Shown here in pieces: positions 1-8,408 of a DNA stretch of 64,000 bases. The translations under genes and the position numbers were made by a program. Position 1 is the stretch's first letter; every line of letters begins with the position of its first letter. The stretch is from Kribbella solani (GTDB lineage Bacteria; Actinomycetota; Actinomycetes; Propionibacteriales; Kribbellaceae): contig NZ_JACHNF010000001.1 of the NCBI RefSeq assembly GCF_014205295.1, positions 1,426,001 through 1,490,000 of the forward strand. Reading direction: 5' to 3'. The notes below the pieces were generated by a model. The model saw only the letters and a list, made by a program, of their open reading frames with translations, ran no database searches and was not told where the DNA came from.

Positions 1-790
1 CCGAGGTCTTCGCCAGACTCGACGGTACGGCCGCCATCGACACCTGCCCGGCTTTCGCCGCCGCGAGCGAAGCGTCCTCGCCGGTGAAGGTGAACACGAT
101 CCGCTCGAACGCGGGCCTCGTACCGTAGTAGGAATCGTTGCGCTGGACAATCAACTGCTGGCCTTCGTCCCACTGCACCAGCTTGAACGGACCCGACCCG
201 ATCGGCTTCCGCGCGTACTCCTTGCCGTGGGCATGCTTCGGCACGATCCCCAGCGAGATCAGCCGGTTCACGAACGTGCTCTGCGGCCGCTTCAGCCGGA
301 GCTCGACGGTGTCGTTGTCGACGGCAACCGCCTGCGAGAGCCCGGTCACGTCCGTCAGGCCACCGCTCTTGCTCGCGGTGCTGAAGGTGTACGCGACGTC
401 GGCCGCCGTCACCGGCGTGCCGTCGGAGAACTTGGCGTCGGTGCGAATGTCCACGGTCCAGACCAGACCGTCGGGACTGACGGTGTGCTTGGTGGCGAGA
501 TCGTTGACGATCTTCAGGTCGGCGTCGCGTTTCAGCAGCGTCGACTGGAAGAGCGGGGAACCGTACCGGCCCCAGCCGAGCGTCGGGTCGTACCCGTCCT
601 CGGACTCACCTCCGATCGCGAGCCGCAGCTCCTTCGGGGCGGACGACGACCCCACCACGCCGCCCGCCGCGCCTTGTCCGCCCGCGCCGCCGTCGACCCC
701 AGCGGTGCAGGCAGATGCGACCAGGCCGAAAGCCACGCCGAGTGTCACCGCCAGGACCGTCGTACCCACCCTGCGTGCCCCACGCGTCAC
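1..790 (-). CDS. ABC transporter substrate-binding lipoprotein, family 5 (3' end outside window)
   Basis: About 263 codons are visible, and the gene runs off the left edge. The GTG start at 790 has a GGAGG six bases upstream. The N-terminus has basic residues, a hydrophobic segment and a lipobox ending at Cys28 (VASAC), so an exported lipoprotein. After a Gly/Ala-rich linker comes the pattern of extracellular solute-binding family 5 (DppA/OppA/NikA type), with the usual 'DGLVWT' and 'FSDGTPVTAADV' blocks. Members bind peptides, nickel or, in actinomycetes, often oligosaccharides. The gene diverges from a glycosidase-like gene at 982, which makes a sugar substrate plausible; this is inference. 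Permease genes, if linked, would lie to the left. Confidence 0.9.
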   Translation of the reverse strand, partial: MTRGARRVGTTVLAVTLGVAFGLVASACTAGVDGGAGGQGAAGGVVGSSSAPKELRLAIGGESEDGYDPTLGWGRYGSPLFQSTLLKRDADLKIVNDLATKHTVSPDGLVWTVDIRTDAKFSDGTPVTAADVAYTFSTASKSGGLTDVTGLSQAVAVDNDTVELRLKRPQSTFVNRLISLGIVPKHAHGKEYARKPIGSGPFKLVQWDEGQQLIVQRNDSYYGTRPAFERIVFTFTGEDASLAAAKAGQVSMAAVPSSLAKTS

Positions 791-814
791 TGCGTTCCTC
801 CACCGGTTCGGATT

Positions 815-830
815 GGTCGCAGATGCGACC
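815..830. promoter_or_regulatory. Inverted repeat in leader of the solute-binding gene
   Basis: GGTCGC-AGAT-GCGACC is a perfect 6-bp inverted repeat, 25 bases upstream of the GTG at 790 in the divergent intergenic region. It could be an operator or a small leader hairpin; no cognate regulator is visible. Confidence 0.35.
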
Positions 831-911
831 CGATCGCAACAATCGACGGAAACCTATCCAGCCGGTCTGTGTTTCCGCAACTGACCTGGCCCCGGTGTTG
901 AGACCGCCGTT

Positions 912-925
912 GCGCAGTGCTGCGC
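912..925. promoter_or_regulatory. Palindrome in divergent intergenic region
   Basis: GCGCAG-TG-CTGCGC is a perfect 6-bp inverted repeat midway between the solute-binding gene and the DUF4091 gene. Its position suits an operator acting on one or both promoters. Confidence 0.35.
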
Positions 926-934
926 GGATCGGCA

Positions 935-952
935 TGATTGACTCCACAATCA
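935..952. promoter_or_regulatory. Candidate operator upstream of DUF4091 gene
   Basis: TGATTG-N6-CAATCA is a perfect inverted repeat ending 29 bases before the ATG at 982. It is more AT-rich than its surroundings and lies where a promoter is expected, so it looks like a regulator-binding site. The regulator is not identified. Confidence 0.4.
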
Positions 953-981
953 CGCAAGTGAGCGGAAGGAGTGGTCAGTCG

Positions 982-2643
982 ATGACCGCGAACTGGACAT
1001 TTGTCCTCTGCGACGCGCTCGCCAAGGTGCACCCGGCGCGGGAACCACGGGCAGTGTCGGCCGATACCCGATTCCAGGCGTTCCTCGGCGAGAACGCGTC
1101 CTTCCAGCTCGCGTACCGGCCACCGATGGACCACGAGTACCGCGAACCGAGTCCGGCGCGGGTACGGGTCGAGGGCGACGCCGCCGACCTGGTCACGGTC
1201 TCGTGCGTCGACCTGGTGCCGTGTACGTTCCTCGCCCGCCCAGGGCACGACGACGGCTACGAATTCGACCAGCCAGGCCTGTACCCGGACGTGCTTCGGC
1301 CCGCAGCGGACGGCGAACTGCCCGTGCTGTTCGGCAGCTGGAGCTCGGTCTGGTTCGATGTCAGTACGGCCGACGCGGCGCGCGCCGGCGTACACGAACT
1401 GACTGTCGTCGTGACCGGGCCGGACGGGTCCGAGTTGTATCGACAGGCGGTCACGGTCGAGCTCACCGGCGTCGAGCTGCCGCCGCTCGGCATCGTGTCG
1501 AGCCACTGGATGCACCTCGACGCGCTCGCGGACCACTATGGCGTGGAGGTCTTCAGCGAAGAGCACTGGGGGCTTGTCGACCGGTTCATGGCGTCGGCGG
1601 CCGAGATGGGTGCGACCTCATTGCTCGCGCCGGTGTGGACGCCGCCGCTCGACACCGCCGTCGACACGTACCGCACGGTCGTCCAGCTGATCGACATCGC
1701 CGAGACGAGCGACGGGTACGAGTTCGGCTTCGATCGGCTGCGGCGCTGGCTCGAACTGTGCCGGCGGAACGGGATCGTCGGTGTCGAGGTCGCGCATCTG
1801 TTCACCCAGTGGGGTGCGGAGAAGACGCCGGGCATCGTGGTACGACGGAACGGTTCGGAGCCGGAGCGCGTTTTCGGGTGGGATGTCGACGCGACGGACG
1901 CTCGGTACCGGACCTTGCTGGAGGCGCTGCTCCCGGCGCTGCAGGCAGTGCTGGACGAGGAGTGGGACCGCGAGCACGTGGTCTTCCACGTGTCGGACGA
2001 GCCGTCGGGGGAGAAGGGGCTCGCGACCTACCTCGCCGCCAAGGCCGTGGTCGACGATCTGCTCAAGGGCTGGACGGTCGTCGACGCCCTCAGCGAGTAC
2101 TCGTTCTACACGTCCGGCGCAGTGCCGGTGCCGATCGTGGCGACCGATCACGTCGAGCCGTTCCTCGCGCAGCGGCCGGAGCGTCTGTTCGTGTACTACT
2201 GCGTGTCCCAGGACCGCGATGTCGCGAACCGCTTCATCGGCATGCCGTCGGCACGCAACCGGGCGATCGGGCACCAGTTGTTCGCTTCCGGGGTGGACGG
2301 CTTCCTGCATTGGGGGTTCAACTTCTGGTACACCTGGCACGCGACCCGGCGCATCGATCCGTTCCGGGACACCGCGGCCGGTGGCGCGTTCCCGTCGGGT
2401 GACCCGTTCGCCGTTTACCCCGGCCCGGACGGTACGCCGTGGCCGTCGATCCGGCATCGCGTCTTCGCGCAGGCGATGTGGGACTACCGGGCGCTGCAGG
2501 CCGTACGCGCCAGGCACGGGGCCGAGGCGGCGCTGGACATCGTGGACCCGGAGCGGAACGTGCGCTTCGACCGGCCGGTGCTCGAGCCGGATCACTACTA
2601 CGCCGCCCGGCGGCGAATGGTCGAGGCGCTCAGTCGCGGATGA
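982..2643 (+). CDS. DUF4091 / GH123-like glycoside hydrolase family protein
   Basis: The protein has 553 residues. The ATG at 982 follows GGAAGGAG with suitable spacing; a longer in-frame extension upstream crosses the intergenic region and is unlikely. The N-terminal 170 residues look like a beta-sandwich and the rest like a TIM barrel. An adjacent Asp339-Glu340 pair (HVSDEP) matches the catalytic Asp-Glu of GH123 beta-N-acetylgalactosaminidases, and 'GFLHWGFNFWY' near residue 440 is typical of DUF4091. No signal peptide is seen, so it is probably cytoplasmic and would act on imported sugars. The divergent solute-binding gene supports a carbohydrate role. The actual substrate is unknown. The 3' end overlaps the convergent TetR gene by 14 bp. 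Confidence 0.85.
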   Translation: MTANWTFVLCDALAKVHPAREPRAVSADTRFQAFLGENASFQLAYRPPMDHEYREPSPARVRVEGDAADLVTVSCVDLVPCTFLARPGHDDGYEFDQPGLYPDVLRPAADGELPVLFGSWSSVWFDVSTADAARAGVHELTVVVTGPDGSELYRQAVTVELTGVELPPLGIVSSHWMHLDALADHYGVEVFSEEHWGLVDRFMASAAEMGATSLLAPVWTPPLDTAVDTYRTVVQLIDIAETSDGYEFGFDRLRRWLELCRRNGIVGVEVAHLFTQWGAEKTPGIVVRRNGSEPERVFGWDVDATDARYRTLLEALLPALQAVLDEEWDREHVVFHVSDEPSGEKGLATYLAAKAVVDDLLKGWTVVDALSEYSFYTSGAVPVPIVATDHVEPFLAQRPERLFVYYCVSQDRDVANRFIGMPSARNRAIGHQLFASGVDGFLHWGFNFWYTWHATRRIDPFRDTAAGGAFPSGDPFAVYPGPDGTPWPSIRHRVFAQAMWDYRALQAVRARHGAEAALDIVDPERNVRFDRPVLEPDHYYAARRRMVEALSRG

Positions 2644-3178
2644 GCGCGGCCAGGGCAGCGGTCGCTTCGGCGGCCGTCGTCCGGTCGTGGGTGAGCTCGA
2701 TCGCGATCGCCTCGGCCGCGCCCAGTACGCCGCGGCAGCGTAGGCGCAGCACGTTCTTGGGCAATGGGGAATGCGGCGCGAGCGCGTCGGCCATCAGGGT
2801 GACGTAGCCGGCCAGGAGCTCGTGCTGCATGGCTTCGAGCTCCGGATCGCCTTTGAGCGCGGCCGACAAGGACGTGAACTCGGGCATGTCGATCGCGCAG
2901 GCGAAGTACGCCGTGCTCATGACGTCGGCGATCGTGCCGGGTTCGGCCGTACGCAAGGCATCGGTCAACGCGGCGCGGTGGCGCTCGTCGAGTTCGCGAT
3001 AGAGCGCGAGCAGCAGGCCGGAGCGGGTGCCGAAGTGGTCGTACACGATCGGGCGGCTGACGCCCGCGACCTCGGCCAGCGTGACCAGGGTGAGCGCGTC
3101 GGCGCCTTTGCCGCGGACCAGCTCGGCGGCGACGTCGAGCAACTGCTCCCGCCGTGCTTGCTTGCTCAGTCGTGCCAT
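2630..3178 (-). CDS. TetR family transcriptional regulator
   Basis: The protein has 182 residues. The N-terminal TetR helix-turn-helix lies at about residues 10-55, with 'TLVTLAEVAGVSRPIVYDHF' as the recognition region, followed by a helical ligand domain. The gene is divergent from a Rossmann-fold oxidoreductase at 3230, and the 51-bp gap contains two tandem copies of a 14-bp operator-like repeat. This is the classic arrangement of a TetR repressor controlling itself and the neighbour. The ligand is unknown. The 3' end overlaps the convergent DUF4091 gene by 14 bp. Confidence 0.93.
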   Translation of the reverse strand: MARLSKQARREQLLDVAAELVRGKGADALTLVTLAEVAGVSRPIVYDHFGTRSGLLLALYRELDERHRAALTDALRTAEPGTIADVMSTAYFACAIDMPEFTSLSAALKGDPELEAMQHELLAGYVTLMADALAPHSPLPKNVLRLRCRGVLGAAEAIAIELTHDRTTAAEATAALAALIRD

Positions 3179-3196
3179 CTGCCGTCCGTTCGTTGT

Positions 3197-3224
3197 GGTT
3201 ACAAAATGTAGGTTACATCATGTA
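3197..3224. promoter_or_regulatory. Tandem TetR operator pair
   Basis: Two head-to-tail 14-bp copies, GGTTACAAAATGTA (3197-3210) and GGTTACATCATGTA (3211-3224), each contain the inverted repeat TACA-N3-TGTA. They fill most of the gap between the divergent TetR and oxidoreductase genes, and the second ends 5 bp before the ATG at 3230. Centres are 14 bp apart, so two dimers would bind offset around the helix. Assignment to the adjacent TetR protein is inference. Confidence 0.75.
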
Positions 3225-3229
3225 GCTTC

Positions 3230-4264
3230 ATGGGGGTGAACACAGCACAGACATCTTCGGTCCTCATCCTTGGCGGTTCCGGGCAGGCCGGGTCCGACAC
3301 CGCCGCGCTGCTGCGCCGGTGGTACCCGGACCTGCCACTGACCATCGCCGGCCGTACACCCGAGCGGCTGCGGAAGGTCGCGGGCGAGCTCGGTACGGCG
3401 ACGACCGCGACGATCGACCTGAGTCGCCCGGATCTCGGGCTACCGGCCGGCGGCGCGTACTCCGCGGTGATCGCGACGCTCTGGGACAACCAGCTGAACG
3501 GGCTGCGATTCGCTCAGGATCGCGGCGTGCCGTACCTGAGCATCTCCAGCGGTTTGGCCGACATCGGTCCCGAGGTGATCGCGGCGGCCCAGCGCCCGAC
3601 CACCTCCCCGATCGCCATCGGCAGCCACTGGTGCGCCGGCACCGCGACCATCGCTACCCTGCTGGCCGCCCGTGACTTCACCCGAGCCGGTGGCGGCCGG
3701 GTGGATGCCGTGCACGTCGGCGCGATCCTGGATGCGAACGACGTCGGCGGACCTGCCGGGGTGGCGGATCTCGAACGATTTGCCACCGCGACCACGGCCG
3801 GCTTGGTTCGCCGGGGCGGCGTCTTCACTTGGGTGAACGGCGCTGACGCCGAGGTTGCTGTGGAGCGCGCCGACGGCACCACCGTCACCGGTCAGGCGAT
3901 CGCGATTCCCGACGTACCAAGTGTTGCCCTCGCGACCGGTGCCAAGGACGTGACCTTCGCCTTCGCCGTGCACGAAGACAGCATCCCGCCCGTCGAAGTC
4001 CGCATCGAGCTGGAAGGCACCGACTCCTCCGGCGCACCCCTCCGCCAGTCGTACCTGCTGACCCACCCGAGCGGCCAGCGTCCCCTCACCGCCCTGGGTC
4101 TGGCGCTCACCGCTGAGCGTCTGATCGGCCGCCAAGGCCCACCGGTCGCGCCCGGCGTCCACACGCCCGAATCCCTGATCGACCTCACCCACGCCGCCAC
4201 CCACCTGACGGCGACCGGCGCAACCTTCACCCGCCTGACCTCCACCGCTGCCGTTGGTAGGTGA
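3230..4264 (+). CDS. NAD(P)-binding saccharopine dehydrogenase-like oxidoreductase
   Basis: The protein has 344 residues. A dinucleotide-binding GxGxxG motif is at Gly16-Gly21 (GGSGQAG) after strand 'SVLIL', followed by 'TIAGRTPERL', as in saccharopine dehydrogenase-type and trans-acting enoyl reductase-like proteins. No metal or Ser-Tyr-Lys catalytic signature is apparent. There is no good ribosome-binding site and the operator ends just before the ATG, so the mRNA may be leaderless; GTG at 3236 is an alternative start. Control by the divergent TetR is likely. The substrate cannot be read from the sequence. Confidence 0.8.
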   Translation: MGVNTAQTSSVLILGGSGQAGSDTAALLRRWYPDLPLTIAGRTPERLRKVAGELGTATTATIDLSRPDLGLPAGGAYSAVIATLWDNQLNGLRFAQDRGVPYLSISSGLADIGPEVIAAAQRPTTSPIAIGSHWCAGTATIATLLAARDFTRAGGGRVDAVHVGAILDANDVGGPAGVADLERFATATTAGLVRRGGVFTWVNGADAEVAVERADGTTVTGQAIAIPDVPSVALATGAKDVTFAFAVHEDSIPPVEVRIELEGTDSSGAPLRQSYLLTHPSGQRPLTALGLALTAERLIGRQGPPVAPGVHTPESLIDLTHAATHLTATGATFTRLTSTAAVGR

Positions 4265-4270
4265 GCTCAG

Positions 4271-4276
4271 TATTCT
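4271..4276 (+). promoter_or_regulatory. Candidate -10 box for leaderless BTAD regulator mRNA
   Basis: TATTCT lies 6 bp before the ATG at 4283, and there is no Shine-Dalgarno sequence. This spacing suits transcription starting at or next to the start codon. Confidence 0.35.
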
Positions 4277-4282
4277 GCGGCA

Positions 4283-7201
4283 ATGGAGTTTCGCCTGTTG
4301 GGGCCGCTGGAAGTGTGGACCGATGGTGCCGAGGTCCGAATCGGGCGGAGGCAGGAGCGGCTGGTGCTCGCGGCGCTGCTGCTCAAGGCGAACGAGGTAA
4401 TCGCGCCAACAGAGCTTGTCGACCTGCTCTGGCCGCACGATCCGCCGACCGACGCGGCTGGGGCCGTGCAGGTGTACGTGTCGCGCTTGCGCAAGACCGG
4501 CGTACCAATCGAAGGCACGCGTGACGGGTACCGGGCGGTAGTCGAGCCGGAGGCGGTCGATCTGTACCGCTTCCGGCGCATGGTCGCGGAGGCGCGGCGG
4601 ACGATCGACCCGGTCGAACGGTCGGACAAGTTGCGTACGGCGCTCGTACTGTGGCGAGGCGAGCCGCTCGCCGACTTGTTCGTGGGTACGCATGCTCTTG
4701 CCGGGGTGGAGGAAGAGCGGCGCGCGGCCGAGCAGGACCGGATCGACGCCGACCTCGCCGCCGGTCGTCACCACGCGCTGGCGGACGAACTCGCCGCACG
4801 CGTCGAGGCCGATCCGTTGCGCGAGCAGCTGGTGATCGCCTGGATGACGGCCTTGTACCGGGCCGGCCGCAAGGCGGATGCACTCGCGGCGTACTCCGGG
4901 TTGGCGGATCGGCTGGCAGGTGAGTTCGGGCTCGATCCGGCACCCGCGGTACGACGTTTGTATCTCGCGGTCCGGCGCGATGATCCGGCGTTGAGGTTGC
5001 CCGGTACCGGCGGCGATGCCGTACCCAGGGAGTTGCCTGCTGACATCTCCGTGCTGGCCGGACGCGATGATCTGCTGGAAGAAGCGCAAGGAGTACTCAA
5101 AGGAACTGCTCGCGTCTACTGCCTGTGGGGTGCGGCCGGCGTGGGCAAGTCGGCGGCTGCTACGAGGATCGGGCATCTGGTCAGTGCGGCGTTTCCTGAC
5201 GGGCAGTTGTTCGCGCGGCTGCAGGATGTGCACGGTGCGCCGGTGCCGCCGCAGACGCTGCTCGGCCGGATGCTTCGCTCGTTAGGAGTGGCACCACGCG
5301 CAATCCCCAAGTCACTCGACGACCGCGCGGCGCTCTTCCGCGAGCAGACCGCCGACCGCCGCCTGCTCGTCGTACTGGACGATGCCCTCCACAGCCCCGA
5401 CGCCGAACTCCTGCTGCCAACCGGCCCGGCCTCCGCCGCCATCATCACCTCCCGCCGCCCCCTCCCAGACCTGGCACCGCCGGCGACCATGCCCTGCACC
5501 TCGCCGGAATCGGCCACTCCGCCGCCGACGGACGGGCCGACGAGCGGTGTCGTCCATCGGCAGGTTTTGCCGTTGGACGCCGACGCGAGCCGAGGCCTGT
5601 TGACCCGTCTGGTCGGTCATCCACTGCGCGACCATGCGACCCGCACGCTGGTGACCGGTTGCGCCGGGCTCCCGCTGGCGCTGCGGATCGTGGGGGCCCG
5701 GCTCGCCCTCTCCGGCGAGGACGCGCTCCCAACTCTGCTCGCCGGCCACGACGATCCTCCGGTCAGCGCCCCGAGGCGCCGCGCTCAACACGGTTTGCAG
5801 CTGGATTCGCTGGTAGCAGGTGATCTTGCGGTGCGGAGCAGTTTGGATCGGACGCTTGCTTTGCTCGATCCAGAAGGGCAAGCGCTGTTCGAGCGATTGT
5901 CACTGGTAGGTGTCACCGAATTCCCGTCCTGGGTCGCCGCGCCGCTCCTCGATTGTGACGAATCCACCGGCCTGGCCGCGTTCGAGCGACTCGTCGAGCT
6001 CGGCCTGGTCGACCTCGTCAGTGGTCAGTACTACAAACTGCACGATCTCGTCCGCTCGTACTCAGCCGCCCGCCTCGCCGTCACCGGAAACCCAGCCGAA
6101 CCACGCGACCGGTACCTCACCGCGGTGCACCGCCTGACAGCACTGGCCGACAGTCAGCTCAATCACGGCATGACCCTGGCAAGTCACCTTGAAGTACCAG
6201 CCCACCCGGTCCTCGGCGTCGCCGAGCAGCAGATCGCCGACGATCCAACGCTGTGGTTCGGCCGTACCTGGCAACTGATCGGTACGGCAGCGTTCACCGC
6301 ACTCGAGTCCGGCAACGCGGAGCTGGCCGGGAAACTCGGCATCCGGCTCAACGGTTACCACGTCACTCAGGAACTCCTCGAACCAAGAATCGAACTCCTG
6401 GAAGCGGTTCGCGACGCCTTGAAAACCGCCGGTCCGTTCGAGCTGTACGTACGCACCGAGATCGCACTACTACCCGCGTACCACCGCAGTCCGCGTGAGC
6501 TCCTGACCGAAGGAACCCGTCTCCTCGAACTGGCGGTCCAGGCAGAATCGCCGTACCTGCAGGTGCGTGCGCTGGTCGAGATGAGCCACGGTGCCCGCTG
6601 GGCCGGCGAACCGGAGCTTGCCCTGACGCACAGTACGCGGGCGCTCGCGCTGATCGACCAACCCGGCGGACCGGAGTCGATGCGTTCCGTCGTGCTCCGG
6701 ACGCTCGCCTCGGCGTACACCGACCTGCACGACTACGCGGCGGCGCAGGAATGGTTCGAGCAGATCCTGCAACTGAGCGTGCCCGGCAGCATGATGGAAG
6801 GCCTCGATCTGGCCATCCTCGGCGAGATCAAAATGGAGCTCGGCGAACTCGGTGACAGCGAACAACTGCTCCGCCGAGCGGCGGCCAACTTCCGCTCGGT
6901 GTCGAGCTACTACCACCTCGCCTGGCCCACGGCGTTGCTCGCACGGCTCGCCGTACGCCGGCAGCGCGCCGACGAAGCCGCGCAGCTCGTCGCCGAAGTG
7001 AACAGCTGGTTCGAGACGTTGCCGTGGAGCGTCGAGATCCATCTCCGGGCGGCCGAAGCCGATCTGGCGATCGCGACCGGGAACCAGGAGGCCGGGCGGG
7101 AGATCCTGCTCGCGACCATCAAGAAGGCGGAGGCGCGCGGGGATTCACAGTTCGCGACCGCGTACCAGCAGATCCTGGATGCCCACGACCAGGCCGACTG
7201 A
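4283..7201 (+). CDS. BTAD domain transcriptional regulator with NB-ARC ATPase and TPR-like C-terminus (AfsR type)
   Basis: This 972-residue protein starts with 'MEFRLLGPLEVWTDG', typical of SARP/AfsR proteins. An OmpR-type winged helix spans roughly residues 1-95 and a bacterial transcriptional activation domain about 95-245. An NB-ARC (STAND) ATPase follows, with a P-loop 'GAAGVGKSA' near residues 284-292 and Walker B 'LLVVLDDA'. The C-terminal 350 residues are helical and TPR-like. Such proteins integrate signals and often activate specialised metabolism or stress genes. No biosynthetic cluster adjoins it here, so its target is unknown. It follows the oxidoreductase by 18 bp but probably has its own promoter. 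Confidence 0.92.
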   Translation: MEFRLLGPLEVWTDGAEVRIGRRQERLVLAALLLKANEVIAPTELVDLLWPHDPPTDAAGAVQVYVSRLRKTGVPIEGTRDGYRAVVEPEAVDLYRFRRMVAEARRTIDPVERSDKLRTALVLWRGEPLADLFVGTHALAGVEEERRAAEQDRIDADLAAGRHHALADELAARVEADPLREQLVIAWMTALYRAGRKADALAAYSGLADRLAGEFGLDPAPAVRRLYLAVRRDDPALRLPGTGGDAVPRELPADISVLAGRDDLLEEAQGVLKGTARVYCLWGAAGVGKSAAATRIGHLVSAAFPDGQLFARLQDVHGAPVPPQTLLGRMLRSLGVAPRAIPKSLDDRAALFREQTADRRLLVVLDDALHSPDAELLLPTGPASAAIITSRRPLPDLAPPATMPCTSPESATPPPTDGPTSGVVHRQVLPLDADASRGLLTRLVGHPLRDHATRTLVTGCAGLPLALRIVGARLALSGEDALPTLLAGHDDPPVSAPRRRAQHGLQLDSLVAGDLAVRSSLDRTLALLDPEGQALFERLSLVGVTEFPSWVAAPLLDCDESTGLAAFERLVELGLVDLVSGQYYKLHDLVRSYSAARLAVTGNPAEPRDRYLTAVHRLTALADSQLNHGMTLASHLEVPAHPVLGVAEQQIADDPTLWFGRTWQLIGTAAFTALESGNAELAGKLGIRLNGYHVTQELLEPRIELLEAVRDALKTAGPFELYVRTEIALLPAYHRSPRELLTEGTRLLELAVQAESPYLQVRALVEMSHGARWAGEPELALTHSTRALALIDQPGGPESMRSVVLRTLASAYTDLHDYAAAQEWFEQILQLSVPGSMMEGLDLAILGEIKMELGELGDSEQLLRRAAANFRSVSSYYHLAWPTALLARLAVRRQRADEAAQLVAEVNSWFETLPWSVEIHLRAAEADLAIATGNQEAGREILLATIKKAEARGDSQFATAYQQILDAHDQAD

Positions 7202-7203
7202 GC

Positions 7204-8157
7204 TCAGGGGAAGCGGGTGGCGGTGGCGATCGAGGCGGCGCCGGCCAGGAACGTGAGCAGCATCGCGATACCGGCGAACCGGGACGTGATCTCCTTGTCC
7301 TGCTTGTCGTAACCGACCGACGAGCCGATGTCCTTGTACACGTCGTCGAGCTGCCCGGCCGACTGCGCGGTGTACGCGTGACCGCCGGTGATGCCGGCGA
7401 TCTGCTCCATCTCGCCGCGATCCGGTGGTACCCGCTGGCGGATGCCGTCCATCTCGATGTACCCGGAGTCGGTGCCGAAGGTGATCGTGTACACCGGCAC
7501 GTTCTTCGCCTTCGCCGCGGCGGCCGCCTCCTGGATGGTCCGGCCGACGGTCCGTTTGCCGTCCGACTCGAGCACGATCCGGGCCGGCGCGGGCTCGGTC
7601 GGGTGATCCGGGTCCGGCGGTACCTGAGTGATCGCCTGCAGCGCGGCGAAGATGCCTTCGCCGGTGCCGGTCGACTCGGCCAGTTGCAGGCCGTCGATCG
7701 AGCGCATCACGACGGCCCGGTCGGTGGTCGGGGGCACGACGATGGTGGCCGTACCGGCGAACGCGACCAGGGCGACGTTGAACTTCTTCGGCAGCCGGCT
7801 GATGAAGCTCTTCGCCGACTTCTTCGCGGCCTCGAGCCGGCTCGGTTCGATGTCGTTGGCCATCATCGACAGCGACACGTCGATGGTCATCACGATCGTG
7901 GCGCGCTCCCGCGGTACCTTCACCACGCTGCTCGGCCGGGCGAACGCGACCACCGACGACGCGGCCGCGAGCAGTACGAGGCCGACCGTGAGATGGCGCC
8001 GCCACTGCGGACGGCGCGGCACGACCCGATCGATCAGCGCGATGTTGGTGAACCGCGCGGCGTACGTCGCGCGGCGGCGGCGCAGCACCAGGTACGCGGC
8101 GACGGCCGCCGGCACAAGCACCAGCAGCCACAACCGCCCAGGGTCCAGGAAGCTCAT
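7204..8157 (-). CDS. VWA domain-containing membrane protein (BatA/BatB-like)
   Basis: The protein has 317 residues. An N-terminal membrane helix (about residues 9-25), a second helix (about 57-75) and a C-terminal helix (about 294-313) flank a von Willebrand factor A domain. The metal-ion-dependent adhesion site is visible as Asp93-x-Ser95-x-Ser97 in 'TIDVSLSMM', with a Thr in 'GTGEG' and Asp in 'ESDGKRTVG'. The layout matches BatA/BatB-like proteins, which usually sit beside MoxR ATPases; no MoxR gene is seen here. Its stop lies 2 bp from the end of the convergent BTAD gene. The function is probably assembly or protein interaction at the membrane. Confidence 0.85.
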   Translation of the reverse strand: MSFLDPGRLWLLVLVPAAVAAYLVLRRRRATYAARFTNIALIDRVVPRRPQWRRHLTVGLVLLAAASSVVAFARPSSVVKVPRERATIVMTIDVSLSMMANDIEPSRLEAAKKSAKSFISRLPKKFNVALVAFAGTATIVVPPTTDRAVVMRSIDGLQLAESTGTGEGIFAALQAITQVPPDPDHPTEPAPARIVLESDGKRTVGRTIQEAAAAAKAKNVPVYTITFGTDSGYIEMDGIRQRVPPDRGEMEQIAGITGGHAYTAQSAGQLDDVYKDIGSSVGYDKQDKEITSRFAGIAMLLTFLAGAASIATATRFP

Positions 8158-8248
8158 CGCCCGCGGTCACCGCAACCGGCGCCCGCCACGATCATGTCGG
8201 CATCCCGCCACCGCAACTCATGGTCCTGCCACTGTAACCCCGGCCGGC

Positions 8249-8399
8249 GAAGGAGGTACTGGCAATACCTGGATCACCAGGGACTCCCACCGCACCGGAT
8301 GCGCGCGTTCACTGATACCCCAACGGCCAAACCCTCCACGTCGCCGAAGGCAACCTTCTCGAAGGCGTGTACGAAGCACGTCTCCCGACCGGATACTGA
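8249..8399 (+). pseudogene. Possible degraded coding remnant
   Basis: In this 250-bp gap one frame reads protein-like up to about 8318 ('YLDHQGLPPHRMRAFTD'), then a second frame continues with 'TLHVAEGNLLEGVYEARLP' and ends at the TGA at 8397-8399. Joining them needs one single-base frameshift near 8320. It may be the tail of a decayed gene. I do not recognise the family, and chance cannot be excluded. Confidence 0.22.
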
Positions 8400-8408
8400 G
8401 GAATTCTG

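Noticed and set aside
3440..5233. 597-codon open frame on the minus strand
   Set aside because: It crosses two plus-strand genes with clear domains (oxidoreductase, BTAD regulator) and their start region; it is a GC-skew artefact.
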